Shown: piece after piece, positions 21,859 through 33,960 of the stretch
Layout of the letters: the number at the start of each line of letters is the position of its first letter
Numbering within the stretch: the stretch's first letter is position 1
Notes under the pieces: generated by a model
What the model saw: the letters and a program-made list of their open reading frames with translations, nothing else
What the model was told of the DNA's origin: nothing
Database searches by the model: none
NCBI RefSeq assembly: GCF_032884065.1
Contig: NC_088880.1
Span: 36,882,827 to 36,946,826 of the forward strand
Source: Artemia franciscana
Lineage: Eukaryota > Arthropoda > Branchiopoda > Anostraca > Artemiidae
Reading direction: 5' to 3'
DNA length: 64,000 nucleotides
Translations under genes and position numbers: made by a program

Positions 21859-22747
21859 TTGTTTTTCAAACAGAAGAATACCTGCATTTTTACATCACAC
21901 ATGGCATCAAATTCGGTTATGAGCTTTTTCCGAGTGGAGCGTGATCGTATTCAGCCTAGGCGTTGTTTTAAATGTCAAAGTTTTAACCCTGTTCAAAATC
22001 AATGTAAATCTGAATGTTTCAAATGTGCCCGATGTAGCGGTAATCACATTTCGACTAAAGACTCCCCATGTCAAGCACCAGTTAAATGCGCCAGTTATGG
22101 CTCGAATGATCGTTCTGTTTACAGCTTTAGGTTTGCTGTTCCCGCTACACCGACTGGTGGGCGTCCCTCTGGTGGTTTAGCTACTATTTTACTTAAGTCT
22201 CTTAATGCAACTATTCTAGCAGTTGATACAAATTTTTTTGCTTGTAGTTTTTCAATCGTAGTTTTAATTAATTGTTATTTTCCAACTGATTACCATGATG
22301 ATATTTCTTTTGATGGGGTTACTCAATGCTGTTTGAATCTTAGTCGTTTAGTCTTTAGTTTACAGTCAAATTTGTGTACTTATATTTTAGGTGATTTTAA
22401 CTGTGATCCAAACATAGCAAATGAAAGGCGTACAATTTTATCATCTTGTCTTCCTAATTGTTCTGTTTTACTGAAGTCCCAGGATTTTACTTATATTCAT
22501 TGAAGTGGTAGTGCAAATAATATCGATCATGTTTTTTTCTTCTAACCCAAGTGATCCTTTGCTTGTGGTTATTGTAATCGAAGATTTCCCCGTTAGTGAC
22601 CACATGCCGCTTCAGTTCCTTTTACCCCCTTTGCCTTCTCGTTCTTCCCCAGTTCATTCTTCTGGTAATAAGCTTCCTAAATTTCTCGATCGGGTTGATT
22701 GGAATCCAAATTTTAAACCGCTTTACGAAGAAAGAGTCGGGACTTAA
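21859..22747 (+). pseudogene. LINE remnant: zinc knuckles fused to APE endonuclease
   Basis: A first frame (to 22503) has gag-type knuckles RCFKCQSFN...C...CFKCARCSGNH, then jumps into an apurinic-type endonuclease: GRPSGGLATILL, INCYFPTDYHDD and the motif YILGDFNCDPN. A stop TGA at 22501 interrupts it; in the next frame follow SANNIDHVFF and PVSDHMPLQF, the SDH active-site motif. The endonuclease N-terminus is missing, and no RT follows before the sequence fades near 22850. A CR1/Jockey-type non-LTR retrotransposon is likely. Confidence 0.75.
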
Positions 22748-22867
22748 AATGATAAAGTTTTTATTCCTGATAGTTTGGATTCAATGGACAGTAATCCCTC
22801 TTTGACTATTAATTGTCTTTATTTTGAATTAATCCATTGCTTAAAGAAAAACGACAGAAAAAAATTT

Positions 22868-23250
22868 CTGTCGTTTTCCAAATTATGAAGCTTTTTATGG
22901 CAGTGCTGTGTTTTTTCACTGTTGCCACATTGAACCACAATAGTGGAGAAGCAAAATATTTAGTCAAATTTTTCAGCGCTTGTCATGCGTAAAAATTAAA
23001 AAATTGACAGTATGTTAGTTCCCCAAAACAGCTACAATTTCAAAGGAAAGTTGCACCTTTATAAGCTGTCTAGTGCCGTGTTTTTTCAGTGAATATCCTA
23101 CTAATTTTTCAGTGATGTTTCTCTGTTTTTGATTGGCACCTATTACGTCTACATACGTATGTATGTACGTATGTCTTACGTATGTAAGAGACTACATACG
23201 TCTTTTTCAACGCATAACACAATTCTCAATTTTCCTGAATTTCAAGGATA
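22868..23250 (+). repeat. Left arm of a 3.8-kb-spaced inverted repeat
   Basis: About 385 bp nearly identical to the reverse complement of 27066-27455: CCAAATTATGAAGCTTTTTA, GTTAGTTCCCCAAAACAGCT, TACGTATGTATGTACGTATG. It contains its own TACGTA/ACGTAT palindromic cluster (23150-23200). A hairpin ACGACAGAAA...TTTCTGTCGT sits at its outer edge (22849-22876). Confidence 0.85.
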
Positions 23251-26200
23251 TAGTTGTGGCAAGCTTTCACTGAGCAAGTTCAACCTGATTTCATTGTCAG
23301 TGTCCTTAGTATGTTAAAACTCCTTTTCTTCTTTTTCTTGTTATTTTCTTATCTTACCTCTTACCCCCCTCTGCCTGGGCAATGCTTCCATTGCAGTAAG
23401 TAAATTAATTTTTTATGCAAATTCTTGCTTTAATTTCCCTGTGCCTAAGTAGTATGATTGTATAATAACATTGTGATTGTGCAATTTTCTCATCTCAACA
23501 ACTTTCAGCGATACAGCATCGTCATTCTCGTCACGCTATTATAGTTAATTATTTCTTCATTCGTGAGACGCACGTCAGAAATACTATGTAACAGATATTT
23601 ATCGGTTTTTAACATGGAAAATGTAACTGAATATCAGGGTTATATGGTTGGCTAACTGCAACCTGGTAAGAGTTAATGATGGCCTATTATAACTGAAAAT
23701 TGAAAAGTTTATTTCAAAAGAAATTTTAAAAGAGTTTCTATGTAAATCAGATTTAGGAGTGGTGGCTATTTTCCAGGTTACACTTAACAGTAAAAATAAT
23801 GCCGAGAACTTTGAGAAGAACTTAAAACCTCTAAAATCTAGGCAAGTCTCAAGGAAACGAATAGTTTAGTCATATAGATTAGTCAATTGTCAAATAGTCA
23901 TAGTTTACGCAATAGTCATATAGTTTAGTCAATAGTCGAATAATCATAGTTTAGTCAATAGTCATACAGTTTAGTCAATAGTCGAAACGAATAGTTTAAC
24001 ATTGAAAGTACTATACTAAAAAAAATCTTGACCAGGGCGTTTTCATCGTTTCATGTTGAAAATTCATGAAAACTGTATTTCTTCTTGGAGAGCACTGATT
24101 TGTCCTCTTTCTTACTCCCCTCTTACAAGAGATGGACTATGTTTGGTATCATCGAAGTTTATTCCATGTACATGGAACATACCACAGTCTTTCTCGCTTC
24201 GAAGCTTGATATAAGACTTTACGATTGAGAAATGAATTGAAAGCTTAAACTTTTTGACTTTCAACAACATTAGAATTTATCTTCATGTCCTACATTTTTT
24301 CTAATTAAAAATGTGGCAGAACTTCGTTCCAGGCTGCATTTAGCAGCAAAAGTAATTTCGTCAGCAAAATATTTGGCATTTCAAAAAGAGCTTGATATCC
24401 CTTAGAATGGTCTTGAATCGGAAAAGGCACTTTGTAATTAAAATTACTATGACAAAAAACTTTGAATGGGGGAGATTTTATCCTCACATCTTAAAAATCC
24501 GGAAAATGGTATTAAACCTTGGCAGGACCGTATATAAGATTTTTTTTCTTTTTTTTTGGGGGGGGGGGCTACAAAAAAGTCTTTCGGGGTGCTCTTACAA
24601 AAGAAATCTTACAAAAACGCATCAAAGACTATTTGTGTTGATTTTGTTACAATTTGTTTTTGGGGGGATGGGGTTCAAACCCCCCAACCCCTCTGGATAC
24701 GACCCTATACCTAGAGCAGCCTTATTGTGTCTCCTCGCCTTTTCTCTAGTTTTACAAGAAAGCCCCTACTTTAAGAGCCTTCTGAGATTGCCCCATGATA
24801 AATTCTAGTTACTACATAAAAATTGAAATTCAGTTATTGAATTTCAAAAATATACTTTTTTAGATTCTATTTTAAAATTCATGGAAAACGCTTTTTCAGA
24901 AATTTAGAAATCTTTGTGCCAATTTTAACTGTTAAAAAATTTTGGGGCTGAATTGGGGCAATGAGCTTTCGATACTAGATTTTATTATGATATTATTAAA
25001 TTGTATTATTAGTTTTTATTATAGTCTTTATTTTTCGTTATCCCGACCCCCCTAAAGGCTTAGGGAAAACTAGAAAATGAGTGTAGACTATAGAATTCCG
25101 GGAATGTTCCTTTATCTCTCGAATATTTATGGTCAGACTCTTGGGGAAATTCATGATGTATTTTCTCTATGCAAATTTATGTACGAATGAGAAAAGTAAT
25201 GAGGGATTCATAATGTTGTAGCCCCCTACTATAGTTTCGCTTAACTTGTGCCTAGTGTTATAGGTTGCTTAAACCTTCTTATGTTACTCCTATTCTGGTA
25301 CACATCCTTAACTTTGTAATAAATAGTTCATTGGATTAAATGAGACAATAGACATATCTAATTTTAAAATATATCGAGTATTTATAATTTTTTTTATTTA
25401 AATGTTTTTTGTTGGACATGCTTGTTGAATGTTTTTGGAAAAAAATATTATTTTTTTTTATTTCTGCTCATTTTCAGTTAATATCATGGCATTTCATATT
25501 CAAATTATGGCCTATGTTTATTTTTATTGTCGATCCCAGTAAAAAAAAAAAACCATCAAAAAACAATTTTGTTGCACAAGGGTAGAGTACGATTTTTTTT
25601 TCTATTTTTCACTGAATCTAAAAAAGGTTCTTTCCAAGATAGTGTGAGTTCAGGTTTCTAATGTAAATACCAAAAATATCTATATACGATACATAAAGGA
25701 GTATTTGGTTTTGTGTTTAAAAATGTACTTTTAGCTTCTCGAGAAAGTTATTAAGTTTCTTTCTTGTACGAATCTTGATGCATCTTTTTGAAATGTTGAT
25801 TTGATACCTATATTTAGTCCATCTGAACATCGGTATTAATTAGCTATTTTAGTTTAACTAGCAATAAATTCTGTCAGTATTGGTTATAATTTTTCGATAA
25901 TGAATCATGTCAATAAATATCGTCGACAGTGTCAATATTAATTAGATATATCAAAATGGAAATTGATTCCTTTTGGGTCTAATTTAATTGCTAATTAATT
26001 AGATCAAAATCGGTTGTCTATTGTGTCAAAATAGGTTACATTAGTCAATTTGGTAACAAATATTGCCTTTAATTTAAATGCTAATTGATTATGTCAGTAT
26101 TGACTGTCAGTTATGTCATTATCTATTCTATATGACGTTATCGCATTTAAAATCATTTTTTTTTCTAATTCAAATGTCAGTTCCAATTCTAAAATTATTT

Positions 26201-26934
26201 AGCTCTCAAAACTGAACAACCAAGCATTGTGAGTGAATTGCACTGCTTTCGTCCCTTAATGCTCGAGATTTCCAATCAAATGTCAATAAAAACATTATGG
26301 TATGTACAGTAAAACTTAAGCCTTCAGAACTTCTTTTATACTAAGAAGACATGCCCGTCATCTAGATATGTATGTACCCGTTCGGCGGGATAAAAAATGA
26401 GCAGAGGAAGGAGCATGGTCTCATTGCAAATACAATTAGTCACTACATCATCTATTGGGTAGACCAACTTGACTGTTGTTTGAGAACTTTCTTAAGCACA
26501 AAAGCTTATGATTCAAGATTCTCTGGTAGGAAGCTCCATCGTAAATAAATCAAACAGAGGACAATATACCTCACTTTTGCTCTTGAAACCGTTCGTGTAA
26601 TAACTCTTAAGTAAGCTCTAAGTAAGAAGTTGCATCTCAAGAATTATTGATGTAGATTTCATGCCCATTGATCGAAAAACCTCTTTATCTTTGTTCTGTT
26701 GGACTAAAAAGAAAATTTGAAACTAAAAAGACTGAAAATTCAAAAAAAAGACTAAAAAAACTAGAGTCTGTTCTCTCTCTTTCTCCTTTTTGGAACCTAT
26801 TTAAGCACACTGACAAAAAAGTAATTTAATATATAGATTATATTACAAAATTAATATTACAAAAAATATAGATAATATTACAAAAAAGTAATTTAATATA
26901 GTAATTTAATATATCTTTGTAATTTAAATATATA
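23251..26934. other. Spacer of the inverted repeat; no gene recognised
   Basis: AT-rich DNA with a tandem-like block of AGTCATA / TAGTTTAGTCAATAGTC units (23870-23990), a G run with a repeat-like C-rich tract (24550-24710: GGGGTTCAAACCCCCC, GGATACGACCC), and repeated AATTGCTAATTAATTAG-like motifs (25840-26150). No transposase was found that would explain the flanking arms. Confidence 0.5.
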
Positions 26935-27045
26935 GAGCTGTTTGTTTGGAATCCCCTGAGGGTCTGGAAGTAGAAAGAAACGATGAAGTATCTGTGCAAT
27001 GACGATGTCAAATCGTCAAATTTTTTTTGAAAAAAAAACTAAAAC
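26935..27045 (+). repeat. Direct repeat flanking the right arm, copy 1
   Basis: GAGCTGTTTGTTTGGAATCC and CCTGAGGGTCTGGAAG with the following 70 bp are repeated at 27487-27597. The two copies bracket the right inverted-repeat arm. Confidence 0.8.
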
Positions 27046-27065
27046 TAGAAAAAACTTTGAAAAAA

Positions 27066-27455
27066 AACTTGAAATTCATGAAAATTGAGAATTGTCTTTG
27101 TGTTGAAAAAGACGTATGTAGTCCCTTACATACGTAAGACATACGTACATACATACGTATGTAGACGTAATAGGTGCCAAATCAAAAACAGAGAAACATC
27201 ACTGAAAAATTAGTAGGATATTCACTGAAAAAACACGGCACTAGACAGCTTATAAAGGTGCAACTTCCCTTTGAAACTGTAGCTGTTTTGGGGAACTAAC
27301 ATACTGTCAATTTTTTAATTTTTACGCATGACAAGCGCTGTAAAATTTGACTAAATATTTTGCTTCTCCACTATTGTGGTTCAACGTGGCAACAGTGAAA
27401 AAACACAGCACTGCCATAAAAAGCTTCATAATTTGGAAAGTGACAGGAATTTTTA
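27066..27455 (-). repeat. Right arm of the inverted repeat
   Basis: Reverse complement of 22868-23250 with few differences (e.g. TTTGGGGAACTAACATACTG; ACGTGGCAACAGTG against CACTGTTGCCACAT). Inner edge CATGAAAATTGAGAATTG; outer edge AATTTGGAAAGTGACAGG. Confidence 0.85.
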
Positions 27456-27486
27456 TATATAGAGAATTTTTATACATATATTTATA

Positions 27487-27597
27487 TATAGAGCGGTTTG
27501 TTTGGAATCCCCTGAGGGTCTGGAACTAGAAAGAAACGATGAAGTATCCTTGCAATGACGATGTCAAATCGTCAAATTTTTTTTGAAAAAAAAACAA
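27487..27597 (+). repeat. Direct repeat flanking the right arm, copy 2
   Basis: Close copy of 26935-27045 (GAGCGGTTTGTTTGGAATCC), followed by similar AACTAAAAAGACTAAAA A-rich sequence. Confidence 0.8.
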
Positions 27598-28127
27598 AAA
27601 CTAAAAAGACTAAAATAGACTAAAAATTTGAACTAAAAAGAAAATGTCAAATCAAATTATATAACAGCATGAAGGTCAAAACGGAAATTATGCTGCATAA
27701 AAGGGAGGATTGTGTCCCTCAACTTCTCCCTTTTTTCATAAAGGTGTCTCTAGTGCTTAGTTAAAGGCTTTTTGAATGCAATGAATATACCCGATCGGTG
27801 ATTGTAAGTGTGTTATTTACTGAACGCTTTTCTAAAGATAGTATCCAATAATTCTTATTTCCGTCCCAGATTAGATTTTGAAAATTTTTTTTTCATATCT
27901 TCGTGAAAAAATACAAAAAGGCCTTTCGCCCTACATTTTTCTAAATATACTGTTCCTCGGTTATTTACACACGAATCCTTCTATACGAATTAGAAATTCT
28001 TCATAGCTTGGGGATAGGTAATAGGCCCAGTATGTATATATTCCTATCTTTTTTATAATGATAGCTGTCTTTAAATTTTACATGAGCTCAAACTTGACCA
28101 CGAGCAGGCCAGGGGGAGAAATAACAG
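27598..28127. other. No gene recognised
   Basis: AT-rich spacer with A-rich ACTAAAA runs at its left end; no motif found. Confidence 0.5.
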
Positions 28128-28424
28128 AACGATAAAAAACCGTACAGAAGAGAAAAACGAGGATAAAAACAGCTTGTGAAAAAACACACAGATTACAATG
28201 CAAATATTTCAGTCAAGACCTCCACCTGACCGTCCTCAGTGCAGAATAATAAAAATACAAATAAAATATTTCCAAAGACAATATAGAAAACCAAGCCGTT
28301 TATGAGAAACCAAAACCCTTTTTTTATTATCCTGCACTGAAGACGGTCAAACGAATGTCTTGACCGAAATATTTGCATTAAATCTGCGCTTTTTCGTTTC
28401 TCTCTTTTTTACGGTTTTTATCGT
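28128..28424. repeat. Foldback element with hammerhead-like motifs in the arms
   Basis: Arms 28128-28247 and 28324-28424 are inverted copies (CGATAAAAACCGT... / ...ACGGTTTTTATCG; AATGCAAATATTTC / GAAATATTTGCATT). Each arm contains CTGARGA-C-GGTCA...TGACY-GAAATATT: minus strand at 28207-28239, plus strand at 28337-28369 (CTGAAGA, stem GGTCAA/TTGACC, GAAAT). Confidence 0.75.
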
Positions 28425-30555
28425 TTTGCCATGATTAACTGGTGTGGTCTCGGAAATTATCTAGGGGGAGAAATTGCCCAGGAGGGAGCATCAGTGTAAC
28501 GCGAGGACATTTTCACAACTACTAATACTAAAAATAACTGTAGCACTAAGCCACCCTGGGCCTACGCAACGGCTCATGCTCCTTCTCTATACCAACTTAT
28601 TCAAAGCTTCATTTATCTCTCCATGTAATCAGGCTCCAGTTCATTTAAATTCTTTCTTATGACCTTTTCTCTGCCCATTCGGGGACGGTTAGCATTTTGT
28701 TTGGTCAGAGATATATGGCCCAAAAGCGCACTCTTTGGAAAATTTTTTATCCTCCAAGCGTAATATGTAGCCCAGCCATCCCACGGCTTATTTTATAATT
28801 GCCCTAGAAATAACAAAACCAAACCTTGCGCACAGTTTATTGACTGACATAATTATGGTCAGTCTTTTGACCTTTTAAATTTTTGCGTTTTAGAATTTAG
28901 CAAATCTTAAATGAAAATCTATTTTCAAAAATTGATTCTAATTGATTATATTGATTTCAATTTTTATTAATTGAATTGGTTAAGGTCTCTACCTAACCAT
29001 GAATATGTTCTAAGTCCTATATTAGCTTACGGCTCTAAACCGTTTAGGTGCTTCAGAAACAAATAACTCTTAGACCCATTCAATATCATGGTTGTAGCGA
29101 TAGCTGCAACCTAGTAAAGAGCGAACCAAAAAACCCATAGTGACCAAAAGTTTAACCACCCGTTAAAAAAAGAAAACTGTCTAGTGAAAGAATGACCATT
29201 TGGTGGTGATCCGGGAATTATGATTAACCTTTATAGTAAAATTTTATTGCTAAAACAAATTTAAGGTCATTTCAAAAAAGAGCATAGGCCCCTCAAAATG
29301 ACTTTGGATTGAAGTTAAAATAGCACCATTGAAGTCATTATGGTCGAAGTCGTAATTCAGACGGTGTACGGTTTTTCACCTTGAACCACAAGGAAAATTA
29401 CTTTTTTCCACGGGAAGCACTTATTGTTTCCTCCAGGGGGATTACTTCAAATCAGTAATCATAAAATGTTTAGAGAGGAATTCTGCCATGTTGTACAAAA
29501 AAATTTTGCCAGTCAAAATATCAGAGCATCGAAGTTCTAAGAAAACTAATCAAATTTTCACGGTACAAAAACCTAAGCCGGAGGCTTTGAGTCCCTTATG
29601 GTGACAAACCACAGAAGAGTGGCATTAGAAAACCCTATTTTGAGCCAAATAATCTTGAAAAACCTCAGGAAAATAGTGTGGTTTATCATTTTTGGCCCCA
29701 AAAAATCTTAACTTTCTCCTAAAGAGGTTCCTGGTGCCAGGAAATGCATATTCTAAAAAGGCTAATTGAACTTTCATGGTCTTAAACCCTAAACAGGTTT
29801 TTGCCCCCTGTCTTGAAAAATGGGGAAATATGTTCATTGTTTTGCACTGTAGCCTGTTATCATAAATTTGAAATTAGAGGACCCTGGATGTTTGGATGGA
29901 GGTGGAGCTTGCGTAGTTCTGCTGGGCTCAAGCAGCTGGTGCTGCAGTGAGTTGTTAATACTAGTAGGACGTTGAAAGCCTTGATCATGCCTGGACAGAG
30001 TTCGAGAAGGCTTGCCTATGAGCAGTTTTTCTTGGATTTAGATATTAACAAAGACTAACAAAGAGACTGACTAAGAAATCCTGGTAATTCACTGTGAGTG
30101 GAAAACAAAACTTAACGAACAGTGATTTCACTAAATGAATAGCTTCAGGTTTTTTGTAAATATTTTCATCTGCTTATTCAAAAAATTTTCTATTAGTTAG
30201 CATTTTTTCTATAAATTCTGATTTTTCCCCCGTCTAACTGAGGAAGGTTTAGAGTATTTGGTTCTGCATCTTGGTTTAAGTAAGAGCAAGGGAGGATTAC
30301 TCACCTCAGATTTGAAAAGCTGGAAGCTGCTTCAAGGAGACTCCAGAGTAAGAGTATTCAGCTAACGCCAGAAAAGAATTTGGGCATTTATTTGCAAAGG
30401 AAAGCGAACTACACTCCTGCAGTAATGTAGAAAACACAGCTTAGATACCAATACAGTTATGAAAACTCCTATCTTACCCATGACAAACTTTTGGTACAGA
30501 GCTCTGAACTTGGAACCTCCTCCAAGCCCGCGCTCCGACGCGTAGATCGTACTAC
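28425..30555. other. No gene recognised
   Basis: Mixed AT-rich DNA. 29080-29180 has a faint R-like start (CAACCTAGTAAAGAGCGAACC, ATAGTGACCAAAAGTTTAAC). Frames of 60-70 codons at 28474 and 29625 look random. Confidence 0.5.
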
Positions 30556-32076
30556 AACATCATACTCTTCTTGCACAAGTAACAAAATTTGGAAGAGAAA
30601 AATTGTGACCCAAGAAAAATAGCTGTTACTTTTTTGGCTATATTTTTAGCTGTTACTTTCTGGCTAAATATAGCCAAAAACAAAAGTATATGATCATGGA
30701 TAGTAAGAACTTCTTATTCTCACAGTTTACTTTCATTGAACTGCATAAACAACAAAAACAAGAAGAATAAGAGGGAATTTTGTAAGACAATGGGAAACAA
30801 ATTAGAATGAATATTTCGGACCTATGTCCAAGGGCCGTCCTCAGCAATACAAATAAGAAAAACTACTTACAAGAGGATAAAATCAATAAAACTAAAATGA
30901 ACAGTTTTCAAAACAGTCCCAGCATCCTTACCTCAGCGAAGTTCAACCAGGACTGATAAATAAATTGTTATGAAACGAGGCAATTCATTGAAATGAAAGA
31001 AAATGATTTAAAGACAGGTTTTTAATGCCAGCCTAGCTTTTTTCGCTGCTGATCTTATAGGTCTATTTGTGACAGGTTCTGTGTTAATATCTATTGGTTT
31101 TTTATACAATTTCGTAAGGTTATTTTTAATTAAATTTCTGTATAAAGCATTCAGTGAATATTCTCCTAAATCCCTATTTAAAGAAATATTATTATTAATC
31201 TTAAGTCTGATTTCAATTGCTTCTCGAACTACTTGCTTTATGCCTAGATCATTGCTAATAATGGCGAATTCTTCAAAAAGTATTTTGTGGCTAGGATTTT
31301 CGAAAACATGGCTACTTAAAGCAGAATCAAAAGAAACAGAAGTAATATTATTAGAATTCAGAGCTTTGGTGATATCATCTTTATGTTGTTGTAGAAGTTT
31401 CTCGAAATTCTTTTGGGTTCTCCCTACATAGAATTTGCTACAGTCGCATGGTATTTGATAGACACCTCTTTGGCGAGTAACTGGAGTCTTATCTTTACCA
31501 GAATTTAGTAGATTTATGATTTTCAAATTATTGATAAATACAACATACAGATTATTTTGTGTGCACACTTTTTTAAGATTTCTAGTGATTTTCTGGATAT
31601 ATGGGAGGTAAATTATGTTTTGGGGCTTATCGGGATTTTCACATGGTAAATTATTGTTGATTTTATGGGAGTGTCTTTTCACTCTACGGTTAATTGTATT
31701 ATTAATAAATAAAAGAGGATACCCATTTCCAAAAAGTCTGTCCTTGATGAAGTCTAGTTCAGCTGTGATCTAGGAACCAGAACTATGCTTAGATCATTGC
31801 TAATAATGGCGAATTCTTCAAAAAATATTTTGTGGCTAGGTGGTTTGATTCAAAATGTAAATATCTATTGTGTTGTGTTACTTTTCTGTAAATAGTAAAA
31901 CTGAGTTCATCTAAGTTACGAATAATTATAACATCTAGGAATGAGATTTTATTTGCAAATTCAATCTCTAAGGTAAACTATAAATTCCTTTCATATGTAT
32001 TAAGGTGATCTAAAAAACCCTAAGTTCAGTTTCCCCATAGTTCCAAAGTGAAATTACGTCATCCATGTAACGTCCA
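30556..32076 (-). mobile_element. Penelope-like element, left (inverted) copy with flank
   Basis: Minus-strand element. From high to low coordinates: end of RT with RYMDDVISLWN (32073-32041), a deletion joint at about 31850, endonuclease frame 31682-31008, 3' UTR (TTTAAATCATTTTCTTTCATTTC and CAGGACTGATAA...), hammerhead-like motif 30844-30814, then about 200 bp of flank that is mirrored at 33760-33960. It is truncated inside RT where it meets the right copy. Confidence 0.8.
31008..31682 (-). pseudogene. GIY-YIG endonuclease of a Penelope-like element
   Basis: 224-codon frame with the linker (MKRHSHKINNNLPCENPDKP) and a GIY-YIG nuclease: GVYQIPCDCSKFYVGRTQKN at about residues 88-107 supplies the GVY and YVG motifs plus the Cys pair typical of Penelope EN, followed by LQQHKDDI, SALSSHVF and REAIEIRLKINNNISLN with the catalytic Glu region. 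The frame is intact to its stop at 31008, but the attached RT is damaged, so I call the whole protein a pseudogene. Confidence 0.85.
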
Positions 32077-32977
32077 TGCAGTGCTTGTCTTATTGATACA
32101 CTTAACAATAATAAAAAAAATGAATAATCCTCCCGCCAATATAAAACCAGATAATTTGCGTGACCTAAGAATTCTATCCAATCTCCGCAAAGGTCCGTCC
32201 ATTATTATAACTAAAGCAGATAAAAGCAATTCTTTGGTTGTCATGGGTGCGAAAGGTTACGACACGAAAATTTATGCACATCTAAATGACAAAACTACAT
32301 ATAAAACTATAACCCACGATCATACTGATCAGTTTGCTAACAAAATTATAAAGGAATTAAAAGATCTAAAACAAAATGGTAAAATTACTCCATAAGTATA
32401 TAATAAACTTTTCCTCCGAGGCAGCTTTTGTCCAAAATTTCACGGTCTACCAAAATTACATAAGCAAGGCATTCCTTTAAGGCCAATTGTAGCTTGTACG
32501 AAAGCCCCCACCTCCAACATTGGAAAATGGTTATGCACAGCCTTCAAACCTTTGCTTTTTTCTCAAAAATCTTATACATGTAATTCAGTAGATTTAGTTG
32601 AAAAACTCAAAAACGTAAATATTTCAGAAAATACAATTATCAGTAGCTTTGGCGTTGTGTCTATGCATACACATATTAATGTAGCAGAATCCGAGAAATT
32701 ATTAGAAAATAAAATAAATGAAAATTATGACTTAATAGAAGTTTCAGCAACAGGATTAGATTGCGACGTTTTATTGACCTTGGTTAAACTTTGTAACAAG
32801 TCTTTAATGTATTTCGAATTCCGTAATTCTTTCTACCAACAAATAAATGGCTTACCCATGGTTGTGCCTCTATCCGGGTTACTGGCGAATATTTATGTAG
32901 AGCATATTGAAAATTGGGCATTAAATTCATATTTGAAACATATCTTTTGGGAACGTTACATGGGTGACGTAGCCTAA
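32048..32977 (+). pseudogene. Penelope-like reverse transcriptase (right copy)
   Basis: One frame with an internal stop at 32393-32395. It reads RKGPSIIITKADKSNSLVVM (Penelope N-terminal motif), GLPKLHKQGIPLRPIV (RT motif 2a), then SSFGVVSMHTHINV (motif A with the catalytic Asp replaced by Gly), QINGLPMVVPLSGLLANIYV (motif B) and ERYMGDVA (motif C with one Asp replaced by Gly), then a stop. Loss of both the motif A and motif C aspartates makes it catalytically dead. The left copy still shows YMDD. Confidence 0.85.
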
Positions 32978-33960
32978 TTTATCTTTGAAACTATGGGGAA
33001 AATCAACTTGGGGGTTTTTTAGATCACCTTAATTCATATGATAGGAATTTACAGTTTACCTTAGAAATTGCAAATAAAATCTCATTCCTAGATGTTCTGA
33101 TTATTCGTAACTTAGATGAACTCAATTTTACTATTTACAGAAAAATGACACAAAACAATAGATATTTACATTTTGAATCAAACCACCTAGCCAAAACATT
33201 TTTTTTGAAGAATTCGCCATTATTAGCAATGATCTAAGCATAAATCAAGTAGTTCGAGAAGCAATTGAAATCAGACTTAAGATTAATAACAATATTTCCT
33301 TAAATAGGTATTTAGGACAATATTCACTGAATACTTTATACAGAAATTTAATTAAAAATGATACGTTTTCTTTGAGTGCTCGTCAATTCCCACCTTACGA
33401 AATATTATAAAAAACCAATAGATATTAACACAGAACCTGTCACAAATAGACTTATAAGATCAGCAGCGAAAAAAGCTAGGCTGGCATTAAAAACCTGTTT
33501 TTAAAGCATTTTCTTTCATTTCAATGAATTGCCTCGCTTCATAACAATTTATTTATCAGTCCTGGTTGAACATCGCTGAGATAAGGTTGCTGGGACTGTT
33601 TTGAAAAACTGTTCATTTTAGTTTTATTGATTTTATCCTCTTGTAAGTTGTTTTTTCTTATTTATATTGCTGAGGACGGCCCTTGGACATAGGGCCGAAA
33701 TATTGATTCTAATTTGTTTCCCACTTTCTTAAAAAATTCCCTATTTTTCTTCTTGTTTTTGGTGTGTACACAGTTTTACAAAAGTTAACTGTGAGAATAA
33801 GAAGTTCTTACCATCCATGACCATATACGTTTGTTTTTGGCTATTTTTAGCCAGAAAGTAACAGCTAAAAATATAGCCAAAAAAAAAAACAGCTATTTTT
33901 CTTGGGTCACAATTTTTCTCTTCCATTTTGTTACTGGTGCAAGAAGAGTAGTATAGATAG
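32077..33960 (+). mobile_element. Penelope-like element, right copy with flank
   Basis: After the RT the sequence degenerates. A joint at about 33190-33205 fuses the RT tail (FESNHLAK) to the end of EN (FFEEFAIISNDLS), removing the GIY-YIG motif. A foreign 35-nt piece lies near 33358-33392 (GATACGTTTTCTTTGAG). The 3' UTR with CTGAGGA...GAAAT at 33670-33700 follows, then flank 33760-33960, which is the mirror of 30556-30745. Confidence 0.8.

Noticed and set aside
23129..23317. TACGTATG-rich stretch as a possible tandem regulatory site
   Set aside because: It is part of the inverted-repeat arm and has an identical inverted partner at 27110-27170, so it belongs to the repeat.
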